Both the position numbers and the translations under genes were made by a program. A stretch of 56,545 nt of DNA from CAMAUF01 sp046152925 (lineage in GTDB: Bacteria; Chloroflexota; Dehalococcoidia; Tepidiformales; Tepidiformaceae): NCBI GenBank assembly GCA_046152925.1, contig JBJXFX010000051.1, forward strand, positions 1 through 56,545, in the 5' to 3' direction. The notes below the pieces were generated by a model. The model worked only from the letters and a program-made list of their open reading frames with translations, was not told the DNA's origin and made no database searches. Positions 8,196-16,680 of this stretch are shown in pieces; position 1 is the stretch's first letter, and every line of letters begins with the position of its first letter.

Positions 8196-8489
8196 TTGAC
8201 GACGGCGGCGTCGATCGCCGACATCCTCGGTGCGCCCGCGATCGAACCGATCCACCTCCGTCAGGCACTCGATATCCTCGATGGCACGGCCACGATCCAC
8301 GACTTCGGGCGTCCGAGGTCGCTCTTCGCGCGGAGCCAGCGCGCCGAGACATCGGGGGCGGTGCGCGCGCTGGCGCAACAGTGGTGGGAGCGGCTCGGAG
8401 GCGACCACCAGGCGACGCTCGACCCCGCGGCGCGGGCGGAGCTCGAAGACGAGCTTCGCCGGGCGACGGATGGCCTCAGCGAGTCGTGA
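8196..8489 (+). CDS. Small hypothetical protein (start uncertain)
   Basis: I do not recognise this protein of about 97 residues. The frame remains open and protein-like from the plsC stop (8160) to 8489. It carries an amphipathic segment 'TAASIADILGAPAIEPIHL' that faintly recalls Clp N-terminal (double-Clp) repeats, then helical, charged sequence. No ATG or GTG lies between the plsC stop and this segment. A TTG at 8196 is the first plausible start; an ATG at 8043 would require a 118-base overlap. It ends 14 bases inside the opposing gene. Moderately sure it is real because composition and codon phase match its neighbours. Confidence 0.45.
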   Translation: MTTAASIADILGAPAIEPIHLRQALDILDGTATIHDFGRPRSLFARSQRAETSGAVRALAQQWWERLGGDHQATLDPAARAELEDELRRATDGLSES

Positions 8490-9429
8490 CCGGGCGCGCC
8501 TGGAGCAGGTAAAACCGGCCCTCGGCGTCATAGGCGAATTCGATATCGACCGGGCTGCCATACAGCGCTTCGACAGCGACCGCAGTCTGGGCAACCTGGG
8601 CGACGCGGGCTTCGTCGAGTGCGGGGGCGTTCACGAGGTGACGCGGCACCTCCTGACGGCTCGTCCCACCCGGGACGGTGGTGACCATCTGGGCCTTTTC
8701 GGAGACGACGGCGGCGCGCAGGGAGCCATCCTTCGCCGTCGTGAAGCTGTCGGGTGTAACGAGGCCCGAGACGATGGATTCGCCGAGCCCCCACGAGGCG
8801 TTGATTACGACTTCGTCCTGAGCGCCGGTGACGGGATTGAGGGTGAAGGCGACGCCGCTCACGTGGCTCGACACGGTCTGCATGACGACGGTGGCCATCG
8901 CCTCGCCGCGGTGACCGACGCCCTTGAGGGACCGGTACTGGATGGCCCGCGGCTGCCAGAGGCAGCGATAGCAGTCGAGGACGGCCTGGGTGATGGCGGC
9001 GGCCCCTCTGAGGTTGAGGTAGCTCTCGTAGAGGCCGGCGAAGCTCGCCTTGGCGCCATCCTCGCTGACGCCGCTGGAACGGACGGCGAAGGTTGCGTGG
9101 CCAGGCGCCCGCGCTTCGAGCTCGGCCACCGCCGCGGCGAGCGCCGCGGCGACCTCGCCCGGAATCGTGGCCGTTTCGACGGCCGCGAGGAGAGGGGCGG
9201 CCGCTTCGCGGACGGCGGGCATCATCGGCCGCCTGCCGAGGCCCTCGAGCGGTTCGACCAAGGGTTCGAGGTCGTGTGCCGCGTGGAAGTGTCTGTAAGC
9301 TTCGACGGTGAGGGCGAACCCTGGCGGGACCGGGAACCCTGCGGCGCCGAGGCGCGCCAGACTGGCGGCCTTCCCCCCGACACGGGCGGCTTCTGTGCTT
9401 GCGTGGTGGTCCAGCCAGGTGACATACAT
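8476..9429 (-). CDS. Stand-alone PEP/pyruvate-binding (PPDK N-terminal, ATP-grasp) domain protein
   Basis: The 317 residues cover only the ATP/pyruvate-binding domain found at the N-terminus of PEP synthase, pyruvate phosphate dikinase and rifampicin phosphotransferase. Visible blocks are GGKAASLARLGAAGFPVPPGF (near 18-38), FAVRSSGVSEDG, 'GEAMATVVMQTVSSHVSGVA' with FTLNP, and the terminal 'DIEFAYDAEGRFYLLQARPV'. The swivelling phospho-His domain and the C-terminal PEP-binding barrel are absent, and no partner encoding them lies nearby. It therefore cannot complete the usual phosphotransfer alone. It may use ATP on another acceptor or work with a His-domain protein encoded elsewhere. A GGAAGGAG site precedes the ATG. 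Confidence 0.82.
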   Translation of the reverse strand: MYVTWLDHHASTEAARVGGKAASLARLGAAGFPVPPGFALTVEAYRHFHAAHDLEPLVEPLEGLGRRPMMPAVREAAAPLLAAVETATIPGEVAAALAAAVAELEARAPGHATFAVRSSGVSEDGAKASFAGLYESYLNLRGAAAITQAVLDCYRCLWQPRAIQYRSLKGVGHRGEAMATVVMQTVSSHVSGVAFTLNPVTGAQDEVVINASWGLGESIVSGLVTPDSFTTAKDGSLRAAVVSEKAQMVTTVPGGTSRQEVPRHLVNAPALDEARVAQVAQTAVAVEALYGSPVDIEFAYDAEGRFYLLQARPVTTR

Positions 9430-9522
9430 TCGAACCAGCTCCTTCCGGATGGGAGGTTAACACGCTGTGATCGGGCGAGAACGGGGTGGCCAAGAAGGCG
9501 CGGACGGCCGAATCTACAGGCG

Positions 9523-10167
9523 ATGGAAGCCGTCCTTGCTGCGGTGCCGGCCTTTGGCGCCGGCTGGTATGCCGTCCGCTGGCAGCACCTGCTCTATCGC
9601 GAGCAGGCGTTCCGCGATGCGCCGGCCGGCGGGCGGAAGGGCCTCGCGCTGAAGGCGGGAGCCGGTGTCGCGGCCGCAGCCGTCGTGGCTGCCGCGTTCT
9701 GGCCGGACCGTTTCTCGAGTTCGGACGCGGTCTTGGTGGCGCTCTTTGGCCTGGCGTTCGTCGTGCTCGCTGCGACGGATTTCGATCGGAAGCGGATCCC
9801 GGACCGGCTCAGCTATCCGGCGATGGCCCTTGCCGTGCTGGCGGCGCCGTTGTGGGACGCGCAAGGCGTGTCGGACGTGCTCTTTGGCGGGCTGGCCGGG
9901 TTCGTTGCGGGTGCGCTGCTCTTCGGTGGCGGGCTCTTTGTCGGCTCCGGCGGGATGGGCCTCGGTGATGCGAAGTTGATGCTCCTCATCGGGCTCGTTG
10001 TCGGCTGGTCCGAGGTCGTAACGGCGATCTTCCTTGGCATCCTGATAGCGGGTGTGCCCGCGGTGCTTCTGCTGATCCGCGGGAACCGGAAGGCGGGCTA
10101 TGCCTACGGCCCGTACTTAGCGGCGGGCGCGCTCGCGGTATTGCTGTTCCCGGCCGCGTTCGGGTAG
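9523..10167 (+). CDS. Prepilin peptidase, A24 catalytic domain only
   Basis: The 214-residue polytopic membrane protein has the two A24 aspartate motifs: TDFDRKRIPDR (D86/D88 region) and GMGLGDAKL (D149 in GxGDxK). These enzymes cleave type IV prepilin-like leader peptides at the inner membrane. The cytoplasmic cysteine-rich N-methyltransferase domain of full PilD is missing, as in the short TadV/CpaA-like types. No pilin genes are visible in the window. The ATG at 9523 is chosen because the first transmembrane helix follows soon after; the longer upstream frame is antisense to the neighbouring gene. It is convergent with the methyltransferase. Confidence 0.82.
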   Translation: MEAVLAAVPAFGAGWYAVRWQHLLYREQAFRDAPAGGRKGLALKAGAGVAAAAVVAAAFWPDRFSSSDAVLVALFGLAFVVLAATDFDRKRIPDRLSYPAMALAVLAAPLWDAQGVSDVLFGGLAGFVAGALLFGGGLFVGSGGMGLGDAKLMLLIGLVVGWSEVVTAIFLGILIAGVPAVLLLIRGNRKAGYAYGPYLAAGALAVLLFPAAFG

Positions 10168-10224
10168 GTGAAGCCTCGTCCGGGATCGAGAAACCCACTC
10201 TGCTTCGTCGAAAGGGCACCGAGT

Positions 10225-11019
10225 TCAGGGGTTCGGTCGGCTGAGCGGCGACCCCCAGAGCACGTGCGTGACGACGTTCCGCCGGACCACCCCATCCGGG
10301 CAATAGACCGCGAGGACGGCAAGGAGGTCGCGATCGAAAGCTTCGGAGTCGATGTGGGCGCGGGTGAGATGGCTGTTCGCGTGCCAGCCAGCAACGTAAT
10401 CAGCGACTGACTTCGCGACTTCGACCGGCGTTGTGGTGAACTCGCCGGCCTGACGAAAGAGGCCCGCCGCTTCCCAGACGGGGATCATTTCAAAGGGGAC
10501 GACATCCGGCGCGGTAGTGTGGCGGGCGATGATGGCCTTTTCTTCGGCGTCCCAAGCGTATGTGTCGCGTTGCCACGAGGAGACGACGGCGAGGAAGCCG
10601 CCAGGACGGAGCACCCCGGCGAGACGCGGCAAGACAACTTCGTAGTCCATCCAGTGCATGCTCGCCCCGGCTGCCACGAGGTCGTAGGGGCCATCAAGTG
10701 TGCACGTCTCCGCGGGGGCGTGTTGCCAGCGGATGTTCACGGCGTCGCCGCCGGAGAGTCGACGCCCTTCCGCGATCATCTCGGCGGAGAGGTCCACGGC
10801 GTCGACGCGCGCAGCCCAGGGTGCAATGCCGCGGGCGAGGTTGCCCGTCCCGCAGCCGAGGTCGAGGACGACGGGCCGTTCGACGCTGGCGAACTGCCGC
10901 AGGAGGTCGAAGGCTTCGGCCAGGTAGCCATCACGGTGGCGGTAGTCAGCCGCGGCGGCAGGGTCTTGCCAGCGGCGGGCGTGTGCGTCGTCGAACTGGG
11001 GCGAGCGCGTACGTACCAT
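10225..11019 (-). CDS. Class I SAM-dependent methyltransferase
   Basis: In this 264-residue protein, motif I is VVLDLGCGTGNLARG (about 49-63), followed by the acidic ribose-binding end VDAVDLSAEM (about 72-81) and 'YDLVAAGASMHWMDY' near 112. This is the Methyltransf_11/25 type, acting on small molecules, lipids or sugars; the acceptor is unknown. It is the last gene of the long minus-strand run and starts three bases after the FAD oxidoreductase stop, so it probably decorates the same glycan or lipid product (inference). Confidence 0.82.
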   Translation of the reverse strand: MVRTRSPQFDDAHARRWQDPAAAADYRHRDGYLAEAFDLLRQFASVERPVVLDLGCGTGNLARGIAPWAARVDAVDLSAEMIAEGRRLSGGDAVNIRWQHAPAETCTLDGPYDLVAAGASMHWMDYEVVLPRLAGVLRPGGFLAVVSSWQRDTYAWDAEEKAIIARHTTAPDVVPFEMIPVWEAAGLFRQAGEFTTTPVEVAKSVADYVAGWHANSHLTRAHIDSEAFDRDLLAVLAVYCPDGVVRRNVVTHVLWGSPLSRPNP

Positions 11020-11022
11020 GGC

Positions 11023-12342
11023 TCAGGCCCCTGGCGCGGCGAAGTCGCCGTGAATGAGCGCCGCGACCTGCTCGCCGAGGCGGAGGCTGTAATTCTGGCC
11101 ACGGTCCTCCGGGTAGACCTGGGTGGTGTTTGCCAAGTAAAGGCCGCTGATGCCCGTCCGCATCTCGGGAATTTGGCGGCTGTAGTTCGTCGTGATCACG
11201 GGCTGGCCGCCGGGGTCTTTGAAGAACCACTTCTGGCGGACCCAGGAGGGGTCGAACGCCGGGTTGATCGCTTTGAGGCCTGGGAGGTACGCCTCGAGGA
11301 CCTGTCCGACGTCCATCTCCAGGACCGGGTGGCCCGGAGAGACATAATTCGAGAGGTAGACGATCCGGTTGCCGGCGTAGCGCTCGGGCGGGAGCAAGTT
11401 GGTGTGCTCGACGCAGGCGACGAACGGGAGCGGGTCGCCGATGCTGAGCCAGTAGACGGGCGAGAGCGGGCGGTCCAGCGCCAGCACGAGGCAAGTCGCC
11501 CATTGGTAGCGGACGCGGTCGAGGACGGCACGATAGGCCTCCGGGAGGTCCGGGGCGATGCGCTTGGTGATGATGTTCGGCGTGGTGAGGAGCACGGCGT
11601 CGAAGGGGCGATGCTCGCCGCGGACGACAAGGCCAGTCGCGCGCCCGCCTACGACCGCGACGCGCTCAACGGGCGTGTTCAGGGCGATCACGCCGCCGGC
11701 AGACTCGATGCGCTCGGCGATCTTGGTGTAGTAGGCACGGAAGGAGCCCTTGAGGTAGCCGAGGGTCTCCGTCGCGCCAGCGCCGCGGCGGGAGGCAAAG
11801 CGGAGGTAGATCTTGTTCCAGAGCCAGACCATGCCGACGGTGTCGGCCTGGTCGGCAAATTTGCCTTTGAGGAGCGGCCCCCAGAAGGCCGCGAACGCCT
11901 TCTTGCCGACGGCGCGCTCCATCCACTTCCGCGCGGTGACGCCTTCGTACTTGCGCAGGCCATCCTTTTGCCGGCGGAGCCAGACGGCCGCGACGCCGAG
12001 CCGGACGCGGCTCGTGATCGGGATAGCGCTGAACTTCAGCAAGTCCAGCGGCGTGACGAAAGGCCAGACGCGGCCTTTCACGAAGTGGCCGTTTTTCGGC
12101 TCGATCCACTCGAGGTCCTGGCCGAGGCCCATCTCTTCGATGTAGCGGATCGCGACGGTGTCGTTCGTGAAGATGTGGTGATAGAAGCACTCGAGCGGTT
12201 CGCCGCCGCCGGCGTCGAAGGTCTCGACTTGGCCGCCGACTTCGTGGCGCGCCTCGAAGAGCTCGACCTGATGGCCGCGCTCCTGGAGGACCTTGGCGGC
12301 TGCGAGGCCGAGGACGCCGGCGCCAACGATGCCGACCCTCAC
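11023..12342 (-). CDS. FAD-dependent oxidoreductase (amine-oxidase/UDP-galactopyranose-mutase-like)
   Basis: The 439-residue flavoprotein opens with the dinucleotide-binding motif VGIVGAGVLGLAAA (GxGxxG at 7-12) and 'VELFEARHEVGGQVETF'. It closes with 'GLYLANTTQVYPEDRGQNYS', the second FAD contact of the amine-oxidase/protoporphyrinogen-oxidase superfamily. Proteins of this type in glycan loci include UDP-galactopyranose mutase and poorly defined NAD(P)/FAD oxidoreductases. The start is a GTG at 12342 that overlaps the flippase stop as GTGA, so the longer upstream frame is rejected. It sits between a flippase-like protein and a methyltransferase in a membrane glycan operon. Confidence 0.8.
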   Translation of the reverse strand: MRVGIVGAGVLGLAAAKVLQERGHQVELFEARHEVGGQVETFDAGGGEPLECFYHHIFTNDTVAIRYIEEMGLGQDLEWIEPKNGHFVKGRVWPFVTPLDLLKFSAIPITSRVRLGVAAVWLRRQKDGLRKYEGVTARKWMERAVGKKAFAAFWGPLLKGKFADQADTVGMVWLWNKIYLRFASRRGAGATETLGYLKGSFRAYYTKIAERIESAGGVIALNTPVERVAVVGGRATGLVVRGEHRPFDAVLLTTPNIITKRIAPDLPEAYRAVLDRVRYQWATCLVLALDRPLSPVYWLSIGDPLPFVACVEHTNLLPPERYAGNRIVYLSNYVSPGHPVLEMDVGQVLEAYLPGLKAINPAFDPSWVRQKWFFKDPGGQPVITTNYSRQIPEMRTGISGLYLANTTQVYPEDRGQNYSLRLGEQVAALIHGDFAAPGA

Positions 12343-13346
12343 GGCGCGGCCGTCCTGTGCTCTTCGTGGACTTCGACGTTGGTGATCCTGCGGAACGACA
12401 CGCCGAAGCTCCAGAGGATGAGCAGCCCGAGGATCGTGGTCGGGATGAGGATGAAGGCGTGGGCGACGACTGAGTAGGCGGACGCGACGGCCCCGTTGAC
12501 GCCCGCCCCGACGAGGACGAGCTTCGCCGCCCATTCGAACGGCCCGGTGCCGCCGAAAAAGGTCGGGATGATGATCGCGAGGTTGGCCGCGGCGAGCAGG
12601 AGGACGTAGTCGGCAAAGCTCACGTCGAGGTCGAAACCGAGCCCGATGACCGCGTAACTGCTTGCCTCGATAGTCCAGGCGAGCGCGCTGAAGAGGGCCA
12701 CGAGGGCGAGCGACTTCGGGTCGTGGACCGAGCGGAGACTGACGATGAGCGAGTCGGCGATGTCCTCGGCCTTGTGTTCGAAGCGGTCGGGGAGGAAGCG
12801 GATGAGGCGCCGGATGACCCGTTTGCCGCGAGCCTCGGAGTACGTGAGGACATAGAAGGCTGTGACGGCGGCGGCGAAGAGCGCCGCCGAAACACCGGCG
12901 ATGACTTTGAGCTTGGCATCTTCGAAGCCGACGGCGAAGCCCGCGATCAAGAGCATCAGGACGAGGATGCAGCCGTCGAAGAGGCGCTCGACGGCGATGG
13001 TGCCGAAGGTGCCCATCTTCGAGACGCGCTCACGGTCGCCGAGGACGTAGGCACGGACGACCTCGCCGGCGCGGGCCGGCAGAAGGTTGTTCGCCATGTA
13101 CCCGATGATCGCGTACGGGAAGAGCTGGACGGGGCTGAGCGGCGCCACCGGGCGCATGAGGACCGACCAGCGGATGCAGCGCGCGCAGATGGCGAGGAAG
13201 AGGACGCCGAGGGCGGGGATCAGCCACCAGAAGTTCGCCTGCTCCATCGCGTCGCCGAGCTCACGCGGATGGGTCGCGCGCAGGAAGAGCGCGATGAAGA
13301 GCACGCTGATAGCGGCGCCGGCCCAGAAACGGTAGGAGCGAAGCAA
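12339..13346 (-). CDS. Flippase-like/LPG-synthase transmembrane-region protein (UPF0104)
   Basis: This 335-residue polytopic membrane protein has about eight hydrophobic segments and the family block 'IGYMANNLLPARAGEVVRAY' (about 88-107). 'GTIAVERLFDGCILVLMLL' follows near 125 and 'ATTFFGGTGPFEWA'-like sequence near 265. This matches the lysylphosphatidylglycerol-synthase transmembrane region found in AglD-type and flippase-like proteins of glycan loci. It lacks the soluble synthase domain. It is inferred to move or modify a lipid-linked glycan. It starts 22 bases after the TIGR03663-type gene and its stop overlaps the next gene by four bases. Confidence 0.85.
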   Translation of the reverse strand: MLRSYRFWAGAAISVLFIALFLRATHPRELGDAMEQANFWWLIPALGVLFLAICARCIRWSVLMRPVAPLSPVQLFPYAIIGYMANNLLPARAGEVVRAYVLGDRERVSKMGTFGTIAVERLFDGCILVLMLLIAGFAVGFEDAKLKVIAGVSAALFAAAVTAFYVLTYSEARGKRVIRRLIRFLPDRFEHKAEDIADSLIVSLRSVHDPKSLALVALFSALAWTIEASSYAVIGLGFDLDVSFADYVLLLAAANLAIIIPTFFGGTGPFEWAAKLVLVGAGVNGAVASAYSVVAHAFILIPTTILGLLILWSFGVSFRRITNVEVHEEHRTAAP

Positions 13347-13368
13347 GGCGGCGGGATCCCTTCATGCG

Positions 13369-16300
13369 TTAGGGCAGCGGGAATTGACGGACGCGCCCGC
13401 GGCCACCTTCGACGACCCAGAGCTTACCATCGGCGGCCTCAACCATCCCGTAAGGCTTGGTTAACGGCTCGTCGCTGGGGGCGATGGTCCCGGCCAGCGC
13501 GCCGTCTCGGGTGTAAATGCGGACTTGATTCTGGCTCGGAAGGCTGAGGGCGACGCGGCCATCGCGCAGCGCGCGCAGGTAGGGCTTGTCGTCGGTCCCT
13601 TGGCCGCCCCAGCCGTCGACTTTGAAGCTGCCGGCGGGCGCGCCCGACGGGTCGAGGATGACGACCCGCCCGTTGAACATGTCGGCGACGAACACCGCCC
13701 CGTCGCTGGCGATCGATATGCCGACCGGCTCATCGAACTGACCGGGGCCCGAGCCTTTCGCGCCGACCTGCCGGATGGGCGTCCCATCGGCCCGGTAGAC
13801 GACGATGCGGCCGTGGCCAGTGTCGGTCACCCAGATTGCGCCGTCCGGGGCGAACGCGGCGTCGCGCGGGCCAAAGACCTCGTTGAGGTCCGGGTTGGGC
13901 TCCGGGCCGCTGGCCACCCCGAAGCGGAGGACCTGCTTGAGGTCGGTGTCGAACAGGCGGAGCGTCCAGCCAAAGGTGTCGGCGACGATCAGCCGGCCGT
14001 CGGGCGCGACGCCGAGGCCCCACGGGTCCGAGAATTCGTTCGGGTCCTGAGGGTCGAAGCGGACGCCCGCCGCGGCGATGAATTCGCCCGTCGGGCTGAA
14101 CTTCTGCAGGCGCCAGGCGGCGCGGTCTATGACGTAGAGGTTGCCAGCGGCGTCGGCTTCGATGTCGATCGGCTCGGTGAATTGGCCGGCGAGCGGCCCG
14201 AACGCCCCGAACGTCGGCCGGCCCGCGCTGTCGACGCCCGGCTTCGGCGGCTCGAAGGTGCGGGCGACGAGCTTGCCGGAAGGGGGTTCGAAGTTCGCCG
14301 GGAAGAAGGCGTAGGCGTCGACCGAGCCGCAGGAGTTGCAGGCTCGCTCGCCGGTCGCGCCCGCAAGCTTGTCGGGGTCGCGGTCGCGCCAGAAGTGGTA
14401 CCAGGTCTTCGGCCAGGAGCCATCGAAGATGTTGCCAGCGATGTGTTGCCAGGTGCGGGGGCGGAATGGGCCGCAGTTGCCGGACTTGGTGACGCAGAGG
14501 CTGTTGCCATCGAACGTCATGCCCTGTTTGTAGGTCTCATCGAACCACCAGCGGTGGGGATAGCGGTCCGGCGTGCCGAAGTACGGTTCGGGGCTGCGCG
14601 AGAGGGCTTCGTTGAGGCGACCGACGTTGGCGTAGCTGACGAGCGCGACACGGTACTCGCCGCGCGCGATGCCCTGGACGGACTGGTCGGTCGTGAAGTC
14701 AGGATAAAGCTTGCCGGTGTAGTCGCGGAGATACCATTCCCACGGCCAGGCGAAGGAGTCCTGTTGATCGATGGCGATCTTGATCGCTTTGCCTTCGCCG
14801 GTCAGTTCCGCGAGACGCTCGATCTGGGCCATGAGGTCGGGGATGTCGGGCGAGCTCTGGGTGTAGATCAGGAGGTCCTTGGGGACGTCGCCGCGTTGGA
14901 AACTGGCGCCGATCATGGAGCGGACTGAAAAGAACGCCAGCGCACCGATCAGGGCCAGCACCAGCGCAAACCCGAGCGCGCGCCCGCCGTGGTGGGCTGC
15001 GGCGTCGGGGTTGCCCGGGATGTCCTGGGCTGGCGAGGTCGCGGGCTTGGTCAGACGGAGGCCTTGCCAGACCAACCCGCCAGCGCTGAGGGCGAGCGCC
15101 ACTCGGAGCACGACCCAGAGCGGGCCGCCCGCCGGCAAGAGGACGATCAGGGCGAAGGCGACTGCCGGGGGGATCGCGAAGAGGAGCAACGGCCGCACGA
15201 GCGAGCGGTCGGCGCGTGGCGACCAGGATTCCCAGGCGCGCTGGACGGTCCAGGCGGCGAGCACGCAGGCCGGGACCGCGATGTGGATGTTGTTCCAGGG
15301 CATCTTTTCGGAGCCCCAAGACAGGAAGAGCCACTGGCCCACGAGCCAGGTGACGAGGAAGCGCGAGAAGGCGTTGCCTTTGACGACGGACCACCAGACG
15401 CCGGCGATGCAGAGCGCAAGCGGCAGGAACTCGTACACGCCCATGACGAGGTAGTAGTAGAACCAGGGCTGCTCGCCGCGGCTTTCGTCTTGCTGGCCGG
15501 CCCAATAGTCGAGCGAGCCCCAGGGGCCGCTGACGAGGCCTTCAAGGTTCGTCCAGAAGAAGGTCATGAGGGTGGTGTAGATGGCGGCGCAGGCGAGGGC
15601 GGTGAGGAGCCAAAGGCGCGGCTTCCATTGGAGGCCGACGAAGGCCGCCGCCGAAATGGTAAGCGAGAACAGGCCGGCCAGGACGAAGCGGTCGGCGCGC
15701 GTAATGCTGTTGGCGAACTGAAGGTGGAACTCCCAGTCGAGCCGGTCGGTGAGCTTGCCACCGCGGCCGGGGAACTGGGGCTCCAGGATGCCGGCCCAGC
15801 GCAGCGGTTCGCGGATAAGTGGTGTGAGCAGCGGGAGGGTGATCGTCCCGAGGAGGATGAGGACGTCGGCCGACCTCGGGAGGTCGTCGTCCCAGTCGAA
15901 GCGTTCCTTGAGGGGACGCATGAAGGGCCAGAGGGCGACTATCGCCCAGGCCCAGGGCGCATACGCGCCCGTGAGGATGAAGCGGCGGAGCGGTGTATCG
16001 AGGTCGCGGTTGACCAGCGTCTGGCGTGCGAGGTTCGCCGCGACTAAGACATCGAGATACACAAGGAAGACCGCGACGGTGAGGAAGGAGCCCTCTTTGG
16101 TGGTGACGGCGCCAGTGAACGCCAGGGCGAAGAGGACGAGCCAGCGCTCCCGGCCGCCCCACAGGTAGCGCCACATGAAGATGGCCATGGCCAACACGAA
16201 GAACGCCATGTAGACGTCTTCGCGGAAGAACCGGCTGTAATAGACGACCGTCGGGGAAAGGGCGAGGAACGCCATGAGCGCGATCGTTCCGGCGGGGCCG

Positions 16301-16680
16301 AGCCAGCGGCGGAGGAGCAAGGGGATCGCGACAACGCCCATCCCCGTGATGGCAGCCGAGACGCGCGCCGTGTAGTCGTTCGCCCCGAACAGAAAGAAGA
16401 TCAGGCCCTGGAAGTGGTAGTAGAACGGCCCGTGGAAGACGGGCGAGTGCGTGTAGCTCCCCTGGATGAGCTTCCAGGACCATTGCGCGTGGATGCTTTC
16501 GTCGTGGTGGAGGGCCCTGGTGCCAAGGTCGAAGAAGCGGAGGCCGGCAGCGACGGCGAAGATAGCGACATAGGCCGCTATCTCCCAGGTGAGCGGGATG
16601 CGGACCGCGAGCACCCGGTCGAGGGCGTTCGTGCGCGCGGACTGCGACTCGGTCGCGGCCCCGATCGCTGGAGCGGTCAT
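13369..16680 (-). CDS. TIGR03663-type membrane glycosyltransferase with C-terminal NHL propeller
   Basis: The 1103-residue protein has two parts. Residues about 25-650 form a multi-helix GT39/PMT-like transferase, with the first extracytoplasmic loop motif FDLGTRALHHDESIHAQWSW (about 49-68) bearing the catalytic-type Asp-Glu. After a soluble linker with a CNSCGS motif (about 750), residues about 790-1103 hold five to six NHL-like blades such as 'EPIDIEADAAGNLYVIDR' and 'EPVGISIASDGAVFVADM'. GT39 enzymes move sugars from polyprenyl phosphate to protein or lipid outside the membrane, and NHL propellers bind protein or glycan. The ATG overlaps the upstream gene's stop by four bases. The acceptor is unknown. 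Confidence 0.85.
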   Translation of the reverse strand: MTAPAIGAATESQSARTNALDRVLAVRIPLTWEIAAYVAIFAVAAGLRFFDLGTRALHHDESIHAQWSWKLIQGSYTHSPVFHGPFYYHFQGLIFFLFGANDYTARVSAAITGMGVVAIPLLLRRWLGPAGTIALMAFLALSPTVVYYSRFFREDVYMAFFVLAMAIFMWRYLWGGRERWLVLFALAFTGAVTTKEGSFLTVAVFLVYLDVLVAANLARQTLVNRDLDTPLRRFILTGAYAPWAWAIVALWPFMRPLKERFDWDDDLPRSADVLILLGTITLPLLTPLIREPLRWAGILEPQFPGRGGKLTDRLDWEFHLQFANSITRADRFVLAGLFSLTISAAAFVGLQWKPRLWLLTALACAAIYTTLMTFFWTNLEGLVSGPWGSLDYWAGQQDESRGEQPWFYYYLVMGVYEFLPLALCIAGVWWSVVKGNAFSRFLVTWLVGQWLFLSWGSEKMPWNNIHIAVPACVLAAWTVQRAWESWSPRADRSLVRPLLLFAIPPAVAFALIVLLPAGGPLWVVLRVALALSAGGLVWQGLRLTKPATSPAQDIPGNPDAAAHHGGRALGFALVLALIGALAFFSVRSMIGASFQRGDVPKDLLIYTQSSPDIPDLMAQIERLAELTGEGKAIKIAIDQQDSFAWPWEWYLRDYTGKLYPDFTTDQSVQGIARGEYRVALVSYANVGRLNEALSRSPEPYFGTPDRYPHRWWFDETYKQGMTFDGNSLCVTKSGNCGPFRPRTWQHIAGNIFDGSWPKTWYHFWRDRDPDKLAGATGERACNSCGSVDAYAFFPANFEPPSGKLVARTFEPPKPGVDSAGRPTFGAFGPLAGQFTEPIDIEADAAGNLYVIDRAAWRLQKFSPTGEFIAAAGVRFDPQDPNEFSDPWGLGVAPDGRLIVADTFGWTLRLFDTDLKQVLRFGVASGPEPNPDLNEVFGPRDAAFAPDGAIWVTDTGHGRIVVYRADGTPIRQVGAKGSGPGQFDEPVGISIASDGAVFVADMFNGRVVILDPSGAPAGSFKVDGWGGQGTDDKPYLRALRDGRVALSLPSQNQVRIYTRDGALAGTIAPSDEPLTKPYGMVEAADGKLWVVEGGRGRVRQFPLP

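Noticed and set aside
10519..12477. A 652-codon plus-strand open frame
   Set aside because: It is antisense to the methyltransferase and FAD oxidoreductase, which have clear motifs; the plus-strand product has none.
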